From positions 1 to 64,000 of the forward strand of contig CAWEYT010000017.1 in the NCBI GenBank assembly GCA_963813375.1: a DNA stretch of 64,000 bases, written 5' to 3'. How positions within the stretch are numbered: position 1 is the stretch's first letter; each line of letters starts with the position of its first letter. Positions 45,922 through 58,478 of this stretch are shown here, piece after piece. The position numbers were made by a program, and so were the translations under genes. The notes beneath the pieces were generated by a model, which was not told the origin of the DNA, made no database searches, and saw only the letters and a program-made list of their open reading frames with translations. This DNA is from DASTFY01 sp963813375. GTDB taxonomy: Bacteria; Actinomycetota; Acidimicrobiia; Acidimicrobiales; Ilumatobacteraceae.

Positions 45922-46107
45922 CTAGCGGTGCAACTGATCGAGGAGTGCTCGGACTCTGCTGTCGATCTCGTCGCGGATGGTGCGCACGACCTCGAGCGGT
46001 TGTCCGGCTGGGTCATCGAGTTGCCAGTCCTCGTAGCGCTTGCCGGGGTAGTACGGGCATGCATCTCCGCAGCCCATCGTGATGACGATGTCTGAGCGGC
46101 GGGCGCG
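45922..46107 (-). pseudogene. C-terminal fragment of an arsenate reductase (ArsC)
   Basis: On the minus strand: RRSDIVITMGCGDACPYYPG, then KRYEDWQLDDPAGQPLEVVR and a normal C-terminus before TAG at 45922-45924. This is the last third of a thioredoxin-coupled ArsC. An in-frame TGA stands directly upstream and the N-terminal CX5R half is missing. A truncated gene next to the ArsR-ArsC fusion. Confidence 0.7.
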
Positions 46108-46115
46108 TCAAAACC

Positions 46116-46166
46116 CGTTCATGGCGTCTGATCGGGCGAATGTCACCAGCTCCGGCGCCATGAACG
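46116..46166. repeat. 11 bp inverted repeat next to the arsC break
   Basis: CGTTCATGGCG (46116-46126) and CGCCATGAACG (46156-46166) are perfect inverted copies 29 bases apart. They begin 9 bases from where the arsC fragment ends, so they may mark an old rearrangement end or an operator for the AraC gene at 46248. Confidence 0.4.
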
Positions 46167-46247
46167 ACAGAGGGCGGAAAGGTGATCGTTTGCCGCGGCA
46201 CCGTGGTGATCTCGACGGGCGCTGAGCGGTCGCGTACCGTCGTCGGC

Positions 46248-46658
46248 ATGACGCCGGAGGAGATGGCCGACCTCGCGCACCTGCGCCGGGCGCGCGACCT
46301 CATGGACCGCGAGTACGCGGAGCCCCTCGACGTCCCGGCCATGGCGCGCGCCGCGCTCATGTCGCCGGCGCACTTCTCGCGCAAGTTCCGCGCGGCGTAC
46401 GGCGAGACGCCCTACGCCTATCTCATGACGCGGCGCATCGAGCGGGCGAAGGCGCTGCTGCGCCAGGGGATGTCGGTCACCGACACCTGCATCGCCGTCG
46501 GTTGCACGTCGCTCGGCTCGTTCAGCTCGCGCTTCACCGAGATCGTCGGCGAGACGCCGTCGCAGTACCGCGCGCGCGACCACCGCGACCTCGAGGTCGT
46601 TCCGTCGTGCGTGAGCATGGTCGCGACGCGACCGCGGCGCACCCCGGTCACGGTCTGA
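46248..46658 (+). CDS. AraC-family transcription regulator
   Basis: A short AraC protein (about 136 residues) with only the DNA-binding double helix-turn-helix: RARDLMDREYAEPLDVPAMA, SPAHFSRKFRAAYGETPYAY, RIERAKALLRQGMSVTDTCI and GSFSSRFTEIVGETPSQYRA. There is no N-terminal sensor domain. ATG at 46248 begins MTPEEMADLAHLRRA. It precedes a VOC gene and a UvrA-like gene in the same direction. This order is common in actinobacteria and suggests that it controls both. Confidence 0.88.
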   Translation: MTPEEMADLAHLRRARDLMDREYAEPLDVPAMARAALMSPAHFSRKFRAAYGETPYAYLMTRRIERAKALLRQGMSVTDTCIAVGCTSLGSFSSRFTEIVGETPSQYRARDHRDLEVVPSCVSMVATRPRRTPVTV

Positions 46659-46731
46659 GCGCGGCCGACCCCGCCGGCACCGAGCAGGATCGGAGAAGCA
46701 CGCGACGGGTCGGTGCTCGTACGGTCGTCGC

Positions 46732-47131
46732 ATGACAGTCACCGTCTCCACCATGTTCATCCCCGTCCACGACCCCGACGCCGCGCTCGGCTTCTACCGC
46801 GACGCGCTCGGCCTCGAGGTCCGCAACGACGTGGCATCCGACGGCTTCCGCTGGGTCACCGTCGGCGCCCCGGGGCAGGACGTCGACATCGTCCTGTCCC
46901 AGCCGCACGGCGGTCGTTCGCAGGCCGAGGGCGACGCCCTGCTGACGCTCGTGACGCAGGGTTCGCTGCAGGCCGCGATCTTCCGCTCCGACGACCTCGA
47001 CGCCACGTTCGAGAAGGTCCGGGCGTCGGGCGCCGAGGTGCTCCAGGAGCCGGTCGTCCCAGCCCTGGGGCGCGCGCGACTGCGCGTTCCGCGACCCGTC
47101 CGGCAACCTCGTCCGCATCGCGCAGGCCTGA
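46732..47131 (+). CDS. VOC-family (glyoxalase/bleomycin-resistance-like) protein, frameshifted
   Basis: Vicinal-oxygen-chelate protein of about 132 residues: STMFIPVHDPDAALGFYRDA, LGLEVRNDVASDGFRWVTVG, AAIFRSDDLDATFEKVRASG and, after one surplus C in CCC at 47058-47060, PWGARDCAFRDPSGNLVRIA ending at TGA 47129-47131. The frame as given otherwise runs far into the next gene, which is not meaningful. ATG at 46732. Second member of the AraC-VOC-UvrA module; could bind and sequester or modify a drug. Confidence 0.8.
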
Positions 47132-47221
47132 CCATCGGTCGTCGGCAGGCCTCGATGCAGCGCGAGGAAGGACACGCGGACGCATGCGCCGCACGTTGCC
47201 GACAGCCACGACCTGATCCGC

Positions 47222-49547
<2,326 letters not shown>

Positions 49548-49598
49548 CCCGAGGCCCTCACAGCACCACGGCTCAGGGCTTCCGCACGCCCATCGTCA

Positions 49599-52500
49599 TC
49601 ACCTTCCGCTCCGAGCGTCGGCGGCGTCGACTCGATCGCGCTCCGAGATGAAGTGCGAAGCGACGCTCATCCGAGCGTCGGCGCCCGCGAGGAGCGTCAT
49701 CGCCGTCGCCGGGTCACCTGCCTCGACCGCACGTCGAGCGAGCGCGTCGAGGGCGAACACCTCCACCGGTGCGTCGTCGTTTCGCCGTGCCTGGTGCAGG
49801 ATCTCCTCCAGCCGGCGGGGCGCGTCGCGGACGCCGTCGGCGGACTCGACCGCTGCGAGCAGGCATTCACCGAGGAGCGCCTGCTCGCCGCCACCGGCCC
49901 GGCGATGCCATTCGGTTGTCTGTCGGAGCACGTCGCGGGCGTGGTCGACGTCGCCGAGCGCGCGAAGCACACGGCCGAGGTGGACGCGGGCGAGCGCCGC
50001 CATGCGCACGTCGCCCGTCGCTTCGGCTCTTCTCGATCGAGCGGGCCAGCGTCGCGGCGCCCGACGTCGTAGTCGCCGGCCTGGCACTGCGCTCGGCCAA
50101 GGCTCGCAACCTGATACGCCTCGGTCTGCTGGAAGCCCAGCCGGTGGGAGGTGTCGGCCGCGCGGGCCAGGTGCGCCACGGCGTCGTCGAATCGGTGCTG
50201 GAGTCGGGCCAGCTCGCCCTGCATGGCCTCGAAACGAACGTGGAGCCACGGGTCGTCGACGACCTCCAGCCAGCGCCGGACGTCCTCGGCGGCGCGGACG
50301 CTGCGCTCCTCGTCTCCGGCGGAGATCGCCGCACGCGTCGCGAACAAGCCGTTGGCGGCAAGATCCCACGGGCGGTCGAGACCTGCGTACAGCTGGCGGC
50401 TCTTGTCGGTCAGCGCCAGCCCCTCTCCGAAGTCGCCCCGGTGGGAGACGACATACGCGAGGAAGTAGGCCGCGCGGGCCTGCAGCTCGACGGTCGCCCA
50501 TCGCCTCGGCGAGCACGGTCGCTTCGAGCACGTGACCGCGTGCGGGCTCGAGAGCTCCGATGGATGCCTCGATCCAGCCGGCGAGCAGGAGCGCCGCGGC
50601 GCGCTGCGTCGGTGTCGGCCGCATCCCCCGCCGCGTCGATCGCGGTGCGCAAGCGTTGCGCTCCTCGGCTGTCGCCGAGCACGACCCACGCCCACCCGTA
50701 CCCGGTCGCCATCGCCAGCGCCCGCTGCGGGTCGTGCGCGATCATCCAGGCGAGCGCGGCGTCGATGTTGGCGCGCTCGTCTCGCACGAAGGCGAGGTGT
50801 TCGGCTTGGCGCGAGCTGCGCACGCCCTCGGTCGAGACGCAGCGACGCGTCGGCGAACCATCGTGCGTGCGCCGTGTGGGCGAGCTCCGACAGTCCGGCT
50901 GCGCTGCATCGCGTCGAGCGCAAAGGCGCGGATGCTGTCGAGCAGCCGGTACCTGCGTGCCGAGCATCGTGGTGGTCGACGACCAGCAGCGAGCGCCCAG
51001 CCAGCCGGCCGATCACGTCGATCGTGGTCGACGACGGCACACCGAGCGCCGCCGAGCACGAACTCGACCGCCGGCAGCGGGGCCCCACCGGCGAACGGCG
51101 GCCAGCGCCCACAGGCCGCGTTGGTCGTCGGGGAACAGCAGGTCGTAGCTCCAGGCGATGGTCGCTCGGAGCGCGCGGCGGCGTTCGGGTCGCCGACTCG
51201 TCGGGTCGCTCAACACCATGAAGCGATCGTCCAGGCGCTGCCGTGATCTCCTCGACCGAGAGCGTACGGGTGCGCGCCGCGGCCAGCTCGATCGCCAGCG
51301 GGAGCCCGTCCAGCGCCCGACACAGGGCTCGGACCTCGTCGGCCGCCGGGTCGGCGCGCAGCGTGGCGATCGGTGATCGGCTGACCGCTCGGTGAACAAC
51401 GTGGCCGCATCCTCGTCGCTCAGCGGCGTGAGCTCGAACAGCCTGGAGCCCGGGATCTCGAGCGGGGCCTGGCTCGTGCACACGATGCGCACGCCGGGAG
51501 CGGCGTCGAGGAGCCGAACCACCCAATCGCCGGCCTCGGCGAGCACGTGCTCGCAGTTGTCGAGGATCAACAGCGCCGGTGAGACCTTCAGCCGCTCGAT
51601 GAGCGCCGCCTCGCCGCCGGCTACGCCGAGCGCGGCGACTGTTGCATCCACAACCTCGGTAGCGGTGCTCGCACTCTCGAGCCGTATGAACCAGACGCTC
51701 CCCGAACCTGTGAGCCGTCGCCCGACGGCCAGCGCAAGGGCTGTCTTCCCGACACCGCCTGGTCCGATGACTTCGATCAGACGATGGTCTCGGATCAGAT
51801 CAGCGACCGCGGTCGTCTCCGTGTCCCGTCCGACGAGCTCCACAGCGAGCGCGGGCAGGTTGCCCTCCGACCCCCGACCATCGATGGCGACGGTGGGCGA
51901 CGTGCCGGCCAGGCCTTCGTCGTGGACTCAGGATCTGCCGTTCGAGCTCCTGAAGCTCGGGGCCAGGGTCGAGTCCGAGCTCGTCGGCGAGCGTCGTTCG
52001 GGCGCGCTGGTACGCGGTGAGCGCATCGGCCTGACGCCCGGCCCGGTAGAGCGCCGTGATCAGCAATGACCACAGGCGTTCCTGGAACGGGTGGTCGGCG
52101 ACGTAGACCTCCAGGTCGGCGACCACCGCGCTCGACTCACCCACCCGCAGCCGCGCTGCACACCACATCTCCATCAACTGGAGCACGTGTGGCGTCCACC
52201 CGTGCTCGATGCGGCTCGACCCATGGCGCGTGGCCCGCCCCGATCAGCACTTCGCCAGCGAACAGGTCGAGGGTCGACTCACACAGTTCGATGACCTGCC
52301 GGTCTTCGCCCTCGTCGAGCAGCCGCTGCACGGCGCCCACCGCATCGAGCGCCGCGAAGACGTCGACCTGATCCGGAGTCACGGCGAGTCGATATCCGCC
52401 GTTGGCACTCACGATCGCACTCGGATCATCGAGCGCGCCGGCGAAGCTTCGCGACCTTCGACTGCAGGGTGTTCCGCCGCGTGGTTGCCGGCTTCCTCGG

Positions 52501-52654
52501 CCCAGAGCTCCTCCATCAGACGATCGCCGCGAACGGTCACCCCCGGTTCCAGCGACAGTCGCACGAGGAGCTCGGTTGTCTTGCCGGCTGGGATCCGGAC
52601 CAGGTCGTCACCTTGCTTGACGGTCACCGGTCCCAGCACGGAGATCGACAACAC
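49599..52654 (-). CDS. BTAD/SARP-type regulator with NB-ARC ATPase and TPR region, frameshifted
   Basis: AfsR-like activator, about 1,010 residues after repair. N-terminus MLSISVLGPVTVKQGDDLVR (OmpR-like DNA binding), then the activator domain (SLLITALYRAGRQADALTAY, RARTTLADELGLDPGPELQE), NB-ARC ATPase beginning LVGRDTETTAVADLIRDHRL with Walker A EVIGPGGVGKTALALAVG and Walker B SPALLILDNCEHVLAEAG, then GLPLAIELAAARTRTLS and a long helical TPR-like part ending RMSVASHFISERDRVDAA. Breaks occur near 52440, 52190, 51930, 51390, 51240, 51040, 50940, 50870, 50630 and 50500. ATG at 52654. The small gene at 52674 lies just upstream in the same direction. Confidence 0.78.
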
Positions 52655-52673
52655 AGCGGAAGTGTAGAAACGC

Positions 52674-52991
52674 TCACGAGATCGCTGCGATCCAGGCCAC
52701 GATCAGGCTGTCAGGGTGATCGCACGAGGTGATCTCGGGCGAGCAGCTCGACCAGCCCGCCGTCGCCCGACAGGTGGGATGCGACGATGGCGACCACCTG
52801 CCGGTCGCGGGCTGGTCACGGCAAGTGCCTGCGCACGCACGAGCCACTCGGACCGTGATGCCAGGACCGCGGCGAGCGCCACGATCCGGGCATCGTCGCA
52901 GGTCGTCGCGCCGGCGAGTACTGCGTCGATCGCCTCCTGCGTCACCCCCGATCGCTCGTCTGATCGTCGCGTCCGTGTGGTCCTCCGGCAT
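52674..52991 (-). CDS. Hypothetical protein, frameshifted
   Basis: About 104 residues when two indels (near 52940 and 52800) are repaired: MPEDHTDATIRRAIG, then VTQEAIDAVLAGATTCDDAR, IVALAAVLASRSEWLVRAQA and SPDSLIVAWIAAIS at the end. Helical, no membrane span, no family recognised; it could be a short helical-repeat protein. It stops 20 bases before the BTAD regulator, so both likely share one transcript from the divergent region with the palindrome at 53015-53061. Confidence 0.5.
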   Translation of the reverse strand: MPEDHTDATIRRAIGGDAGGDRRSTRRRDDLRRCPDRGARRGPGITVRVARACAGTCRDQPATGRWSPSSHPTCRATAGWSSCSPEITSCDHPDSLIVAWIAAIS

Positions 52992-53014
52992 GCCCGGAGT
53001 CTCACGACGCCGGC

Positions 53015-53061
53015 TGACGAGGACCTGACACCGGGCCGTCCGAGGTGTCAGGTCATCGTCA
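53015..53061. promoter_or_regulatory. Long imperfect palindrome in a divergent promoter region
   Basis: TGACGAGGACCTGACACC (53015-53032) and GGTGTCAGGTCATCGTCA (53044-53061) are 18 base inverted arms with one mismatch and an 11 base spacer. It lies between a regulator operon reading left (start 52991) and a membrane-protein/MMPL operon reading right (start 53131). Probably an operator. Confidence 0.7.
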
Positions 53062-53130
53062 GCGCCTCCTCGCACCATCGACGACGTGAGGTTCCCACCC
53101 ACGAATCGAGCAACCACGAGAGGACCAGCG

Positions 53131-53719
53131 ATGAAGCATCGAGACAAGAGGATCATGAGATGGACCAGGTGGCTGGCGACCTTCATCGGCTTCCCGCTCG
53201 CCGGAGTTGTCGCCCGGGTCTGCGTCGGCGATGTCGACGACCTGGCCGCGGCGGCCGTCGGCGGCCTGGTCGGGGGTGCCGTTCTCGGTGTGGTCCAGGC
53301 GTTCGTCGGCGGCATCGCGCCGCGCGACCGCCTTCGTTGGGCGGTTGCCACCGCCTGCGGCTTCTCGATCGGACTGGCGGCGGGTATGCGCCTCGTCGAC
53401 TACGGGACGGACACCGCCAGCCTCGTCGTGATGGGGGCGGTCTGCGGTGCAGCCGTCGGTCTGGCCCAGGCGCGTGTCGGTGCCGATGGCGGCGCGGGAC
53501 CGCCTCATGTGGGCGATCGCCACGCCGCTGCTGTGGGCGGGCGGGTGGCTGATCACATCGCAGGTGATCGTCGACGCCGACGAACACCACGCGATCTTCG
53601 GCTCGTCGGGCGCCCTCGTGGTCAGCGCGGTCTCGGGAATCCTCGTCGCCGTCCGGCGAGTGGATGTTCCGCAGCTCCAGCAGGCGACACCGTTCTCGAC
53701 CGTGGCGGGCGCATCATGA
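53131..53719 (+). CDS. Multi-pass membrane protein, frameshifted
   Basis: About 195 residues with six hydrophobic segments: WLATFIGFPLAGVVARVCVG, AAVGGLVGGAVLGVVQAFVG, WAVATACGFSIGLAAGMRLV, LVVMGAVCGAAVGLAQARV, then after one extra base near 53485 WAIATPLLWAGGWLITSQVI and SGALVVSAVSGILVAVRRV. Gly/Ala-rich helices in repeating pairs suggest an internal duplication. No family named with confidence. The stop overlaps the MMPL start (ATGA at 53716-53719), so the two are translationally coupled and probably work together at the membrane. Confidence 0.65.
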
Positions 53720-55888
53720 GCCGGTTCGCCCACTTCATCGTGCGCCGCCGGCGCGCCGTCATCGTCTCGTGGATCCTGCTCCTGATCGCGACGGCAGCGA
53801 TCGGCTCATCAGCCTTCTCCGTGCTCTCCTCCGAGTTCGGAGCAGGCACCTCCACCGAATCCGGTCGTGTCGCCCAGGAGCTCGACGACCTCGCCGAGAC
53901 GGGCGGGCAGGTGGCCGTCATCGCCGACGGCATCGACGTCGACGACCCCACGATCCACGCGGACCTCGCCGGTGGCCTGGCCGCGATCGGCGCGCTCGAC
54001 GGCGTGATCGACGTGGCCGACCCGTGGTCGAGCGGCCTCGAAGCACTCCGCTCCAGCGACGGCCGGGCCGCCCTCATCGTCGTCACCCTTGCCGGCGGAC
54101 TCGACGACGACACCGAACGGGCCGTGGCGCTGGAGATCGACAACCTCGCCCATGAGCTCGATGCACCCGAGATCCTCGTCGGCGGCAACGTGCTCGTCAG
54201 CGAGACCTTCGCCACCGCATCCGAGAGCGACCTCCTCCGCGGCGAAGCGATCGCCTTGCCGATCGCGATCGCGGTGATGGTGATCCTGCTCGGCGGCTTG
54301 GTGGCTGCCGGCATGCCGCTGCTGGTGGCGATCGGCGGTGTGCTGACCACACTCGCCGTGCTCGTCGGCGCAACGCAGTTCGGCGACGTGTCGATCTTCT
54401 CGATCAACGTCGTCAACATGCTCGGCATCGGACTCGGCATCGACTACGGGCTGCTCATCGTCAACCGCTTCCGAGAGGAACGGGGGCAAGGCCTCGGCGT
54501 CCACGAGCGCCGTCGCCGCCACGATCGCATCGGCCGGAACGACCGTCATCTTCTCGGCGCTCACGGTGGCGGTGGCGATGTCCGGCCTGTTCGTGTTCGG
54601 AGTGCCGGTGCTCACGTCGTTCGGGATCGCCGGACTGGCCGTCGTGCTGCTGTCGATGCTGGCGGCGATCACCCTGCTCCCGGCCACCTTGGCCGCCGTC
54701 GGTGGACGGATCAAGCCCAGCGTTCCGTCACCCGACACGCAAGGCCGCTTCTACCGACTGGCTCGCTGGGTTCAGCGGCGCCCCGTCGCGGTCGCTGGTG
54801 CCGTCGGGATCGTGCTCCTGCTCCTCGGCGCACCGTTCCTCGACGCTCGCTTCGAGAACGGCGACGCCCGCACCCTTCCCCGCTCGTCCGAGGTGCGCGC
54901 CGCGGCGTTGACCCTGGCCGAACGGTTCCCCGCACGCGGCACCGACCCGATCACCGTGATCGCCGACGTCAGCGCCGACGATCCGGCCTTCGCCGAGTGG
55001 TTCGACGACGTGTCGAGCAGCACAGGCATCGTCGGCAGCTCGATGTGGCCGGGCACCCCAGCGGGTCTGACCGTGGTCGACCTGGTCCCGCCCGGTACCT
55101 CACAGGGAGCACCAGCGACCAACATCGTCGAGAGCCTGCGCACCGACAGGCCGCCGTTCGACATCGAGGTCGGCGGTCCGGCAGCCGAGCTGATCGACGT
55201 CAAGGAGCGGCTCACCGACCGCCTGCCGATGGCGATCGCTCTCGTGTGTCTCGCCACGCTCGTGCTGCTCTTCTTGATGACCGGCTCCGTGATCGTTCCG
55301 ATCAAGGCCGTGATCATGAACATCCTCAGCCTCGGTGCCAGCCTCGGTGCCCTCGCCTGGATCTTCCAGGACGGGAACCTGTCCGGGCCGCTCGGCTTCG
55401 ACTCGGTCGGCGCGCTGGACCTGTGGATGCCGGTGCTGATCCTGATCTTCGCCTTCGGGCTGTCGATGGACTACGAGGTGTTCCTGCTCTCACGCATCAA
55501 GGAGGTGCACGATCAGACCGGCGACAACGACCTCGCCGTCGCCGTCGGACTCCAGCGATCCGGCCGGATCATCACCTCCGCGGCCGCGCTGATCGTCGTC
55601 GTCTTCGCCGGCTTCGCGGCCGGAGAGGTGCTCGCCATCAAGCAGCTCGGCGTCGGCCTGGCCATCGCGGTGATCGTCGACGCCACCCTCGTGCGCACCC
55701 TGCTGGTGCCCGCGACGATGAAGCTGCTCGGGGAGCGGAACTGGTGGGCACCCGCACCCCTGCGGCGCTTCCACGACCGCTACGGGCTCCACGAAGCGCC
55801 GTCGACCCCACCTCCCGACGCCGAGCCCGCGGTGCTGCAGCCGGCAGGCGGAAGAGTGATGGGCCACGGGGAACCGGTCTCGCGCTGA
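53716..55888 (+). CDS. MMPL-family RND transporter, frameshifted once
   Basis: Large proton-driven exporter of lipids or drugs, about 723 residues in two homologous halves. First half: RRRRAVIVSWILLLIATAAI, an extracytoplasmic loop, then ALPIAIAVMVILLGGLVAAG and the conserved GIGLGIDYGLLIVNRFREE. One surplus G in the GGGGG at 54482-54486 breaks the frame; after repair it continues ASTSAVAATIASAGTTVIFS. Second half: RLPMAIALVCLATLVLLFLM and FAFGLSMDYEVFLLSRIKEV. Substrate unknown. Co-translated with the membrane protein before it; control likely through the palindrome at 53015. Confidence 0.88.
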
Positions 55889-55927
55889 CCGAGCTGTGTT
55901 GGCACGATGGGTAGCGACAGGGATCAC

Positions 55928-55964
55928 GCAGAGTGCGACGAGTTCCCGGCTCGTCGCACTCTGC
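55928..55964. terminator. Bidirectional hairpin terminator
   Basis: GCAGAGTGCGACGAG and CTCGTCGCACTCTGC are perfect 15 bp inverted arms around a 7 base loop, between the convergent MMPL gene (stop 55888) and the SnoaL-like gene (stop 55992). Confidence 0.9.
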
Positions 55965-55991
55965 TTCGATGCTCGGCCTCGTAGGTCCGTC

Positions 55992-56414
55992 TCACGTGAG
56001 CATCGTCTCGTGCAGGTGATGCCAGACGACGCCGTTGGGAGCGTCCGAAGCCCGCACGAAGTACGCCGTGCTCGATCGACCATTGAGCAGGCGATCGCCA
56101 GCGAACTGCCATTCCTCGTACGTGACGAGCGCGGCATCGTCGCCGACAACGCGGTCCACGAGGTTCCGGATCTCGATCCGAAGCGGGGCGGTGAGTCCCG
56201 GTCGCATGCCGCGCGGCGCAGTCCTCCCAACACGGCTGCCCGGTCAGGGTCTGCCCCGACGGGTCGATCATCGAGAAGGAGGGGTGGAGGACCGCGACCA
56301 CCCGGGCGAACGCGGCGTCGGTGTCATCGAGACGTCGTTGAACCAATCAGCGAAGAACTCGTGCAACCCGACCACCTCAGCCCGGGCGCTCACCACGACA
56401 TCGATGTCAGGCAC
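55992..56414 (-). CDS. SnoaL-like/NTF2-fold protein, frameshifted
   Basis: About 138 residues when repaired: VGLHEFFADWFNDV, then LDDTDAAFARVVAVLHPSFS, MIDPSGQTLTGQ, LRIEIRNLVDRVVGDDAALV, TYEEWQFAGDRLLNGRSSTA and GVVWHHLHETMLT. This matches DUF4440/SnoaL-like small alpha+beta barrels, often accessory to oxygenases or of unknown function. Breaks near 56330 and 56220. The GTG at 56414 lies 6 bases after the stop of the monooxygenase gene, so it is the last gene of an OsmC-monooxygenase-SnoaL operon. Start codon uncertain. Confidence 0.55.
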
Positions 56415-56420
56415 CTTCCG

Positions 56421-57668
56421 TCACAGCTTCGTCGAGGCCTGGCGGTCCAGGAAGGCCGCCAACTCGACGATGAGGGCTTGCGCGTCATCGCACGCGCCGT
56501 CGATGAAGCTCGACTTGCGCTTGCGCAGGAAGGGCACGCCGATCAGGTACATCCCTGGCGAATCGACGACGCCACCGTCGTGCCGGACCATCCCCTTGCC
56601 GTCGAGGACCGGCACGTCGAGCCAGGAGTAGTCAGGGCGGAAGCCGGTCGCCCAGATGATGGTCTTGATCGCCCCGCTGGTCAGATCCAGGCCGAGGGGC
56701 GGTGACTCGGGCAGGACCGTCCGCGGGAAACGCTGCGGTGGCGGTGTCACGTCGTCCATGCCGTTGGCCGTCGCCCACTCGTCGAGGGTGTCCAGCAGCC
56801 GATCGAGCTTGAGGTCCGCGAGCTCGCACTTGTTCCGCAGTGACCCCGAGAACTGCGCGCCGCCATCGCGGATGCCGGCGAGGCGGCCGACCAACTTCAC
56901 TCCGATGCTCGTGAGCGCGTTGAGGTCGAAGTCGGCGCGCTCGGGCGACCCTCCGAGCTGCATCGACGGCACACGGCGTGCTCGCACGATGTCGTCCACC
57001 TCGTCGTAGCGCTCGTCGAGCACACCGGACGCCTCCATCCACCAGTGGATGTCCCGACCCCGATAGTCGCGAGGACCTCGCACGTGTTCTCCCACCGCCA
57101 AGGTCACCGGGCGGCCGGAGCGCTGGATCTCGTGGGCGATCTGCACCCCGGTCGCCGACGCGCCGACGACCAACACCCCACCCTCGGCGAGCGCCTCCGG
57201 GTTGCGGTACTCCATCGGCGTGAGCGTCCTGACCGACCCCGGCACCGCCGCGGAAAGAGCGGGTACCCGCGGCACGTTGAACGCGCCGGTTGCGAGGACA
57301 ACGGTCTGACAGAGCCACTCGTCCTGATCGGCCGTGACGCGGTAGCCACCATCGGTACGGCGAACCGACGTCACGGTCGTGCCGGTTCGCACCGGGGCCG
57401 CGATGTGCTTGGCATAGCCGGTGATGAAGTCCACGACCTCCGGCATCGTCATGTAGCCATCGGGGTCGTCACCCTGATAGGAGCGGCCGGGGAGCCGGCA
57501 CTGCCAATTGGGCGTGAGCAGGCGGAGCGAGTCCCATCGCTCGGTGCGCCACGAGTTGGCGACCTCGCTGCGCTCGAGGACCACGTGGTCGATGGACCGC
57601 TCGGACAGGCAGCGGCTCATGGCGAGCCCACCTTGGCCCGCCCCTATGACGACAGTCGTTGTTCGCAC
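56421..57668 (-). CDS. FAD-dependent monooxygenase (flavin-containing, YUCCA/FMO-like)
   Basis: Class B type flavoprotein, 415 residues. FAD motif TTVVIGAGQGGLAMSRCLSE at residues 3-22, then ANSWRTERWDSLRLLTPNWQ, the second dinucleotide (NADPH) motif GGVLVVGASATGVQIAHEIQ near residue 170, and the ATGF-type motif TIIWATGFRPDYSWLDVPVL near 350. Oxidises a soft heteroatom or carbonyl; substrate unknown. The GTG at 57668 starts the conserved text; the frame is open further upstream into the OsmC gene but that part is not family-like. The frame is clean. It follows the OsmC gene by 28 bases. Confidence 0.85.
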   Translation of the reverse strand: MRTTTVVIGAGQGGLAMSRCLSERSIDHVVLERSEVANSWRTERWDSLRLLTPNWQCRLPGRSYQGDDPDGYMTMPEVVDFITGYAKHIAAPVRTGTTVTSVRRTDGGYRVTADQDEWLCQTVVLATGAFNVPRVPALSAAVPGSVRTLTPMEYRNPEALAEGGVLVVGASATGVQIAHEIQRSGRPVTLAVGEHVRGPRDYRGRDIHWWMEASGVLDERYDEVDDIVRARRVPSMQLGGSPERADFDLNALTSIGVKLVGRLAGIRDGGAQFSGSLRNKCELADLKLDRLLDTLDEWATANGMDDVTPPPQRFPRTVLPESPPLGLDLTSGAIKTIIWATGFRPDYSWLDVPVLDGKGMVRHDGGVVDSPGMYLIGVPFLRKRKSSFIDGACDDAQALIVELAAFLDRQASTKL

Positions 57669-57696
57669 GGCGGACGCCCGAGGCCGTGCGACGGGG

Positions 57697-58257
57697 TTAC
57701 CTGACCTCGACCTGGACGTCCGTGGGGTTGGTGATGATGTCGTACACGGCCGAGCGCTTCTGCGACTGCGCGACGAGCGCCTCGATCTCAGCCGGAGTGG
57801 CGTCGGCATCGATGTCGTACGTCACCTTGATGCCGCTGAAGCCGTTGCGGACGTCGCTGTCCATGCCGAGGATGCCCCGCACGTCCATGCCGCCCTCGAT
57901 GGTCGCCGTGACCTTGCGCAACTGGATGTCCCGATGCTGGGCAACCGCGGCAACACCCGCGGTCAGGCAACCGGCGAGGCCCACGAGGATGTACTCGACC
58001 GGCGTCGCACCGTTGTCCTCGGAGGCGAAGACCTCCGGATGGTCGACGTCGAACGAGTACTTCGTGCGGTGATGCTGCTCTTCGCCGAGGCCGAAGAACC
58101 CCTCGACATCGGAGTTGCTGTGCGTGCCGTTCTGCCACTCGCACGTGGCTCGCCACACGAACTGCGCGGCTTCGGGCGCTCCTCCGAGCGCCTCCCGGGC
58201 GTCCAGCAGGGCCTGCACGTTGACGCCGTTGTTGACGGGGGTTTCCGTAGCGGACAT
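57697..58257 (-). CDS. OsmC-family protein
   Basis: OsmC/Ohr-fold protein, 186 residues; related proteins reduce organic hydroperoxides with two cysteines. Seen: VWRATCEWQNGTHSNSDVEG, ATPVEYILVGLAGCLTAGVA with the C-terminal Cys of the family, and FSGIKVTYDIDADATPAEIE. The partner Cys position is Cys in ATCEW or may be lacking, so peroxidase activity is uncertain. ATG at 58257 with TAAGGGAG upstream, a good ribosome site. First gene of the OsmC-monooxygenase-SnoaL operon, which suggests an oxidative detoxification role. Confidence 0.85.
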   Translation of the reverse strand: MSATETPVNNGVNVQALLDAREALGGAPEAAQFVWRATCEWQNGTHSNSDVEGFFGLGEEQHHRTKYSFDVDHPEVFASEDNGATPVEYILVGLAGCLTAGVAAVAQHRDIQLRKVTATIEGGMDVRGILGMDSDVRNGFSGIKVTYDIDADATPAEIEALVAQSQKRSAVYDIITNPTDVQVEVR

Positions 58258-58478
58258 TCGATCTACTCCCTTACAGGGGCATGCCGAGAGGACGATCCCC
58301 TCGGGGCCCGGCACCGGCGCAAGTTCACCGCCCCCCAGACTCGACTGTCAAGGGATATGCCGGGCCCCGATCGGGGACACCACGCGACGACCTCACCTAC
58401 CCGAGCTCGTCGACCGTCGCTCGCCCCTACCAGGCGACCTGCCCTGACCTTCCGCTGGATGTGGCGGGTTAGGGTCGA

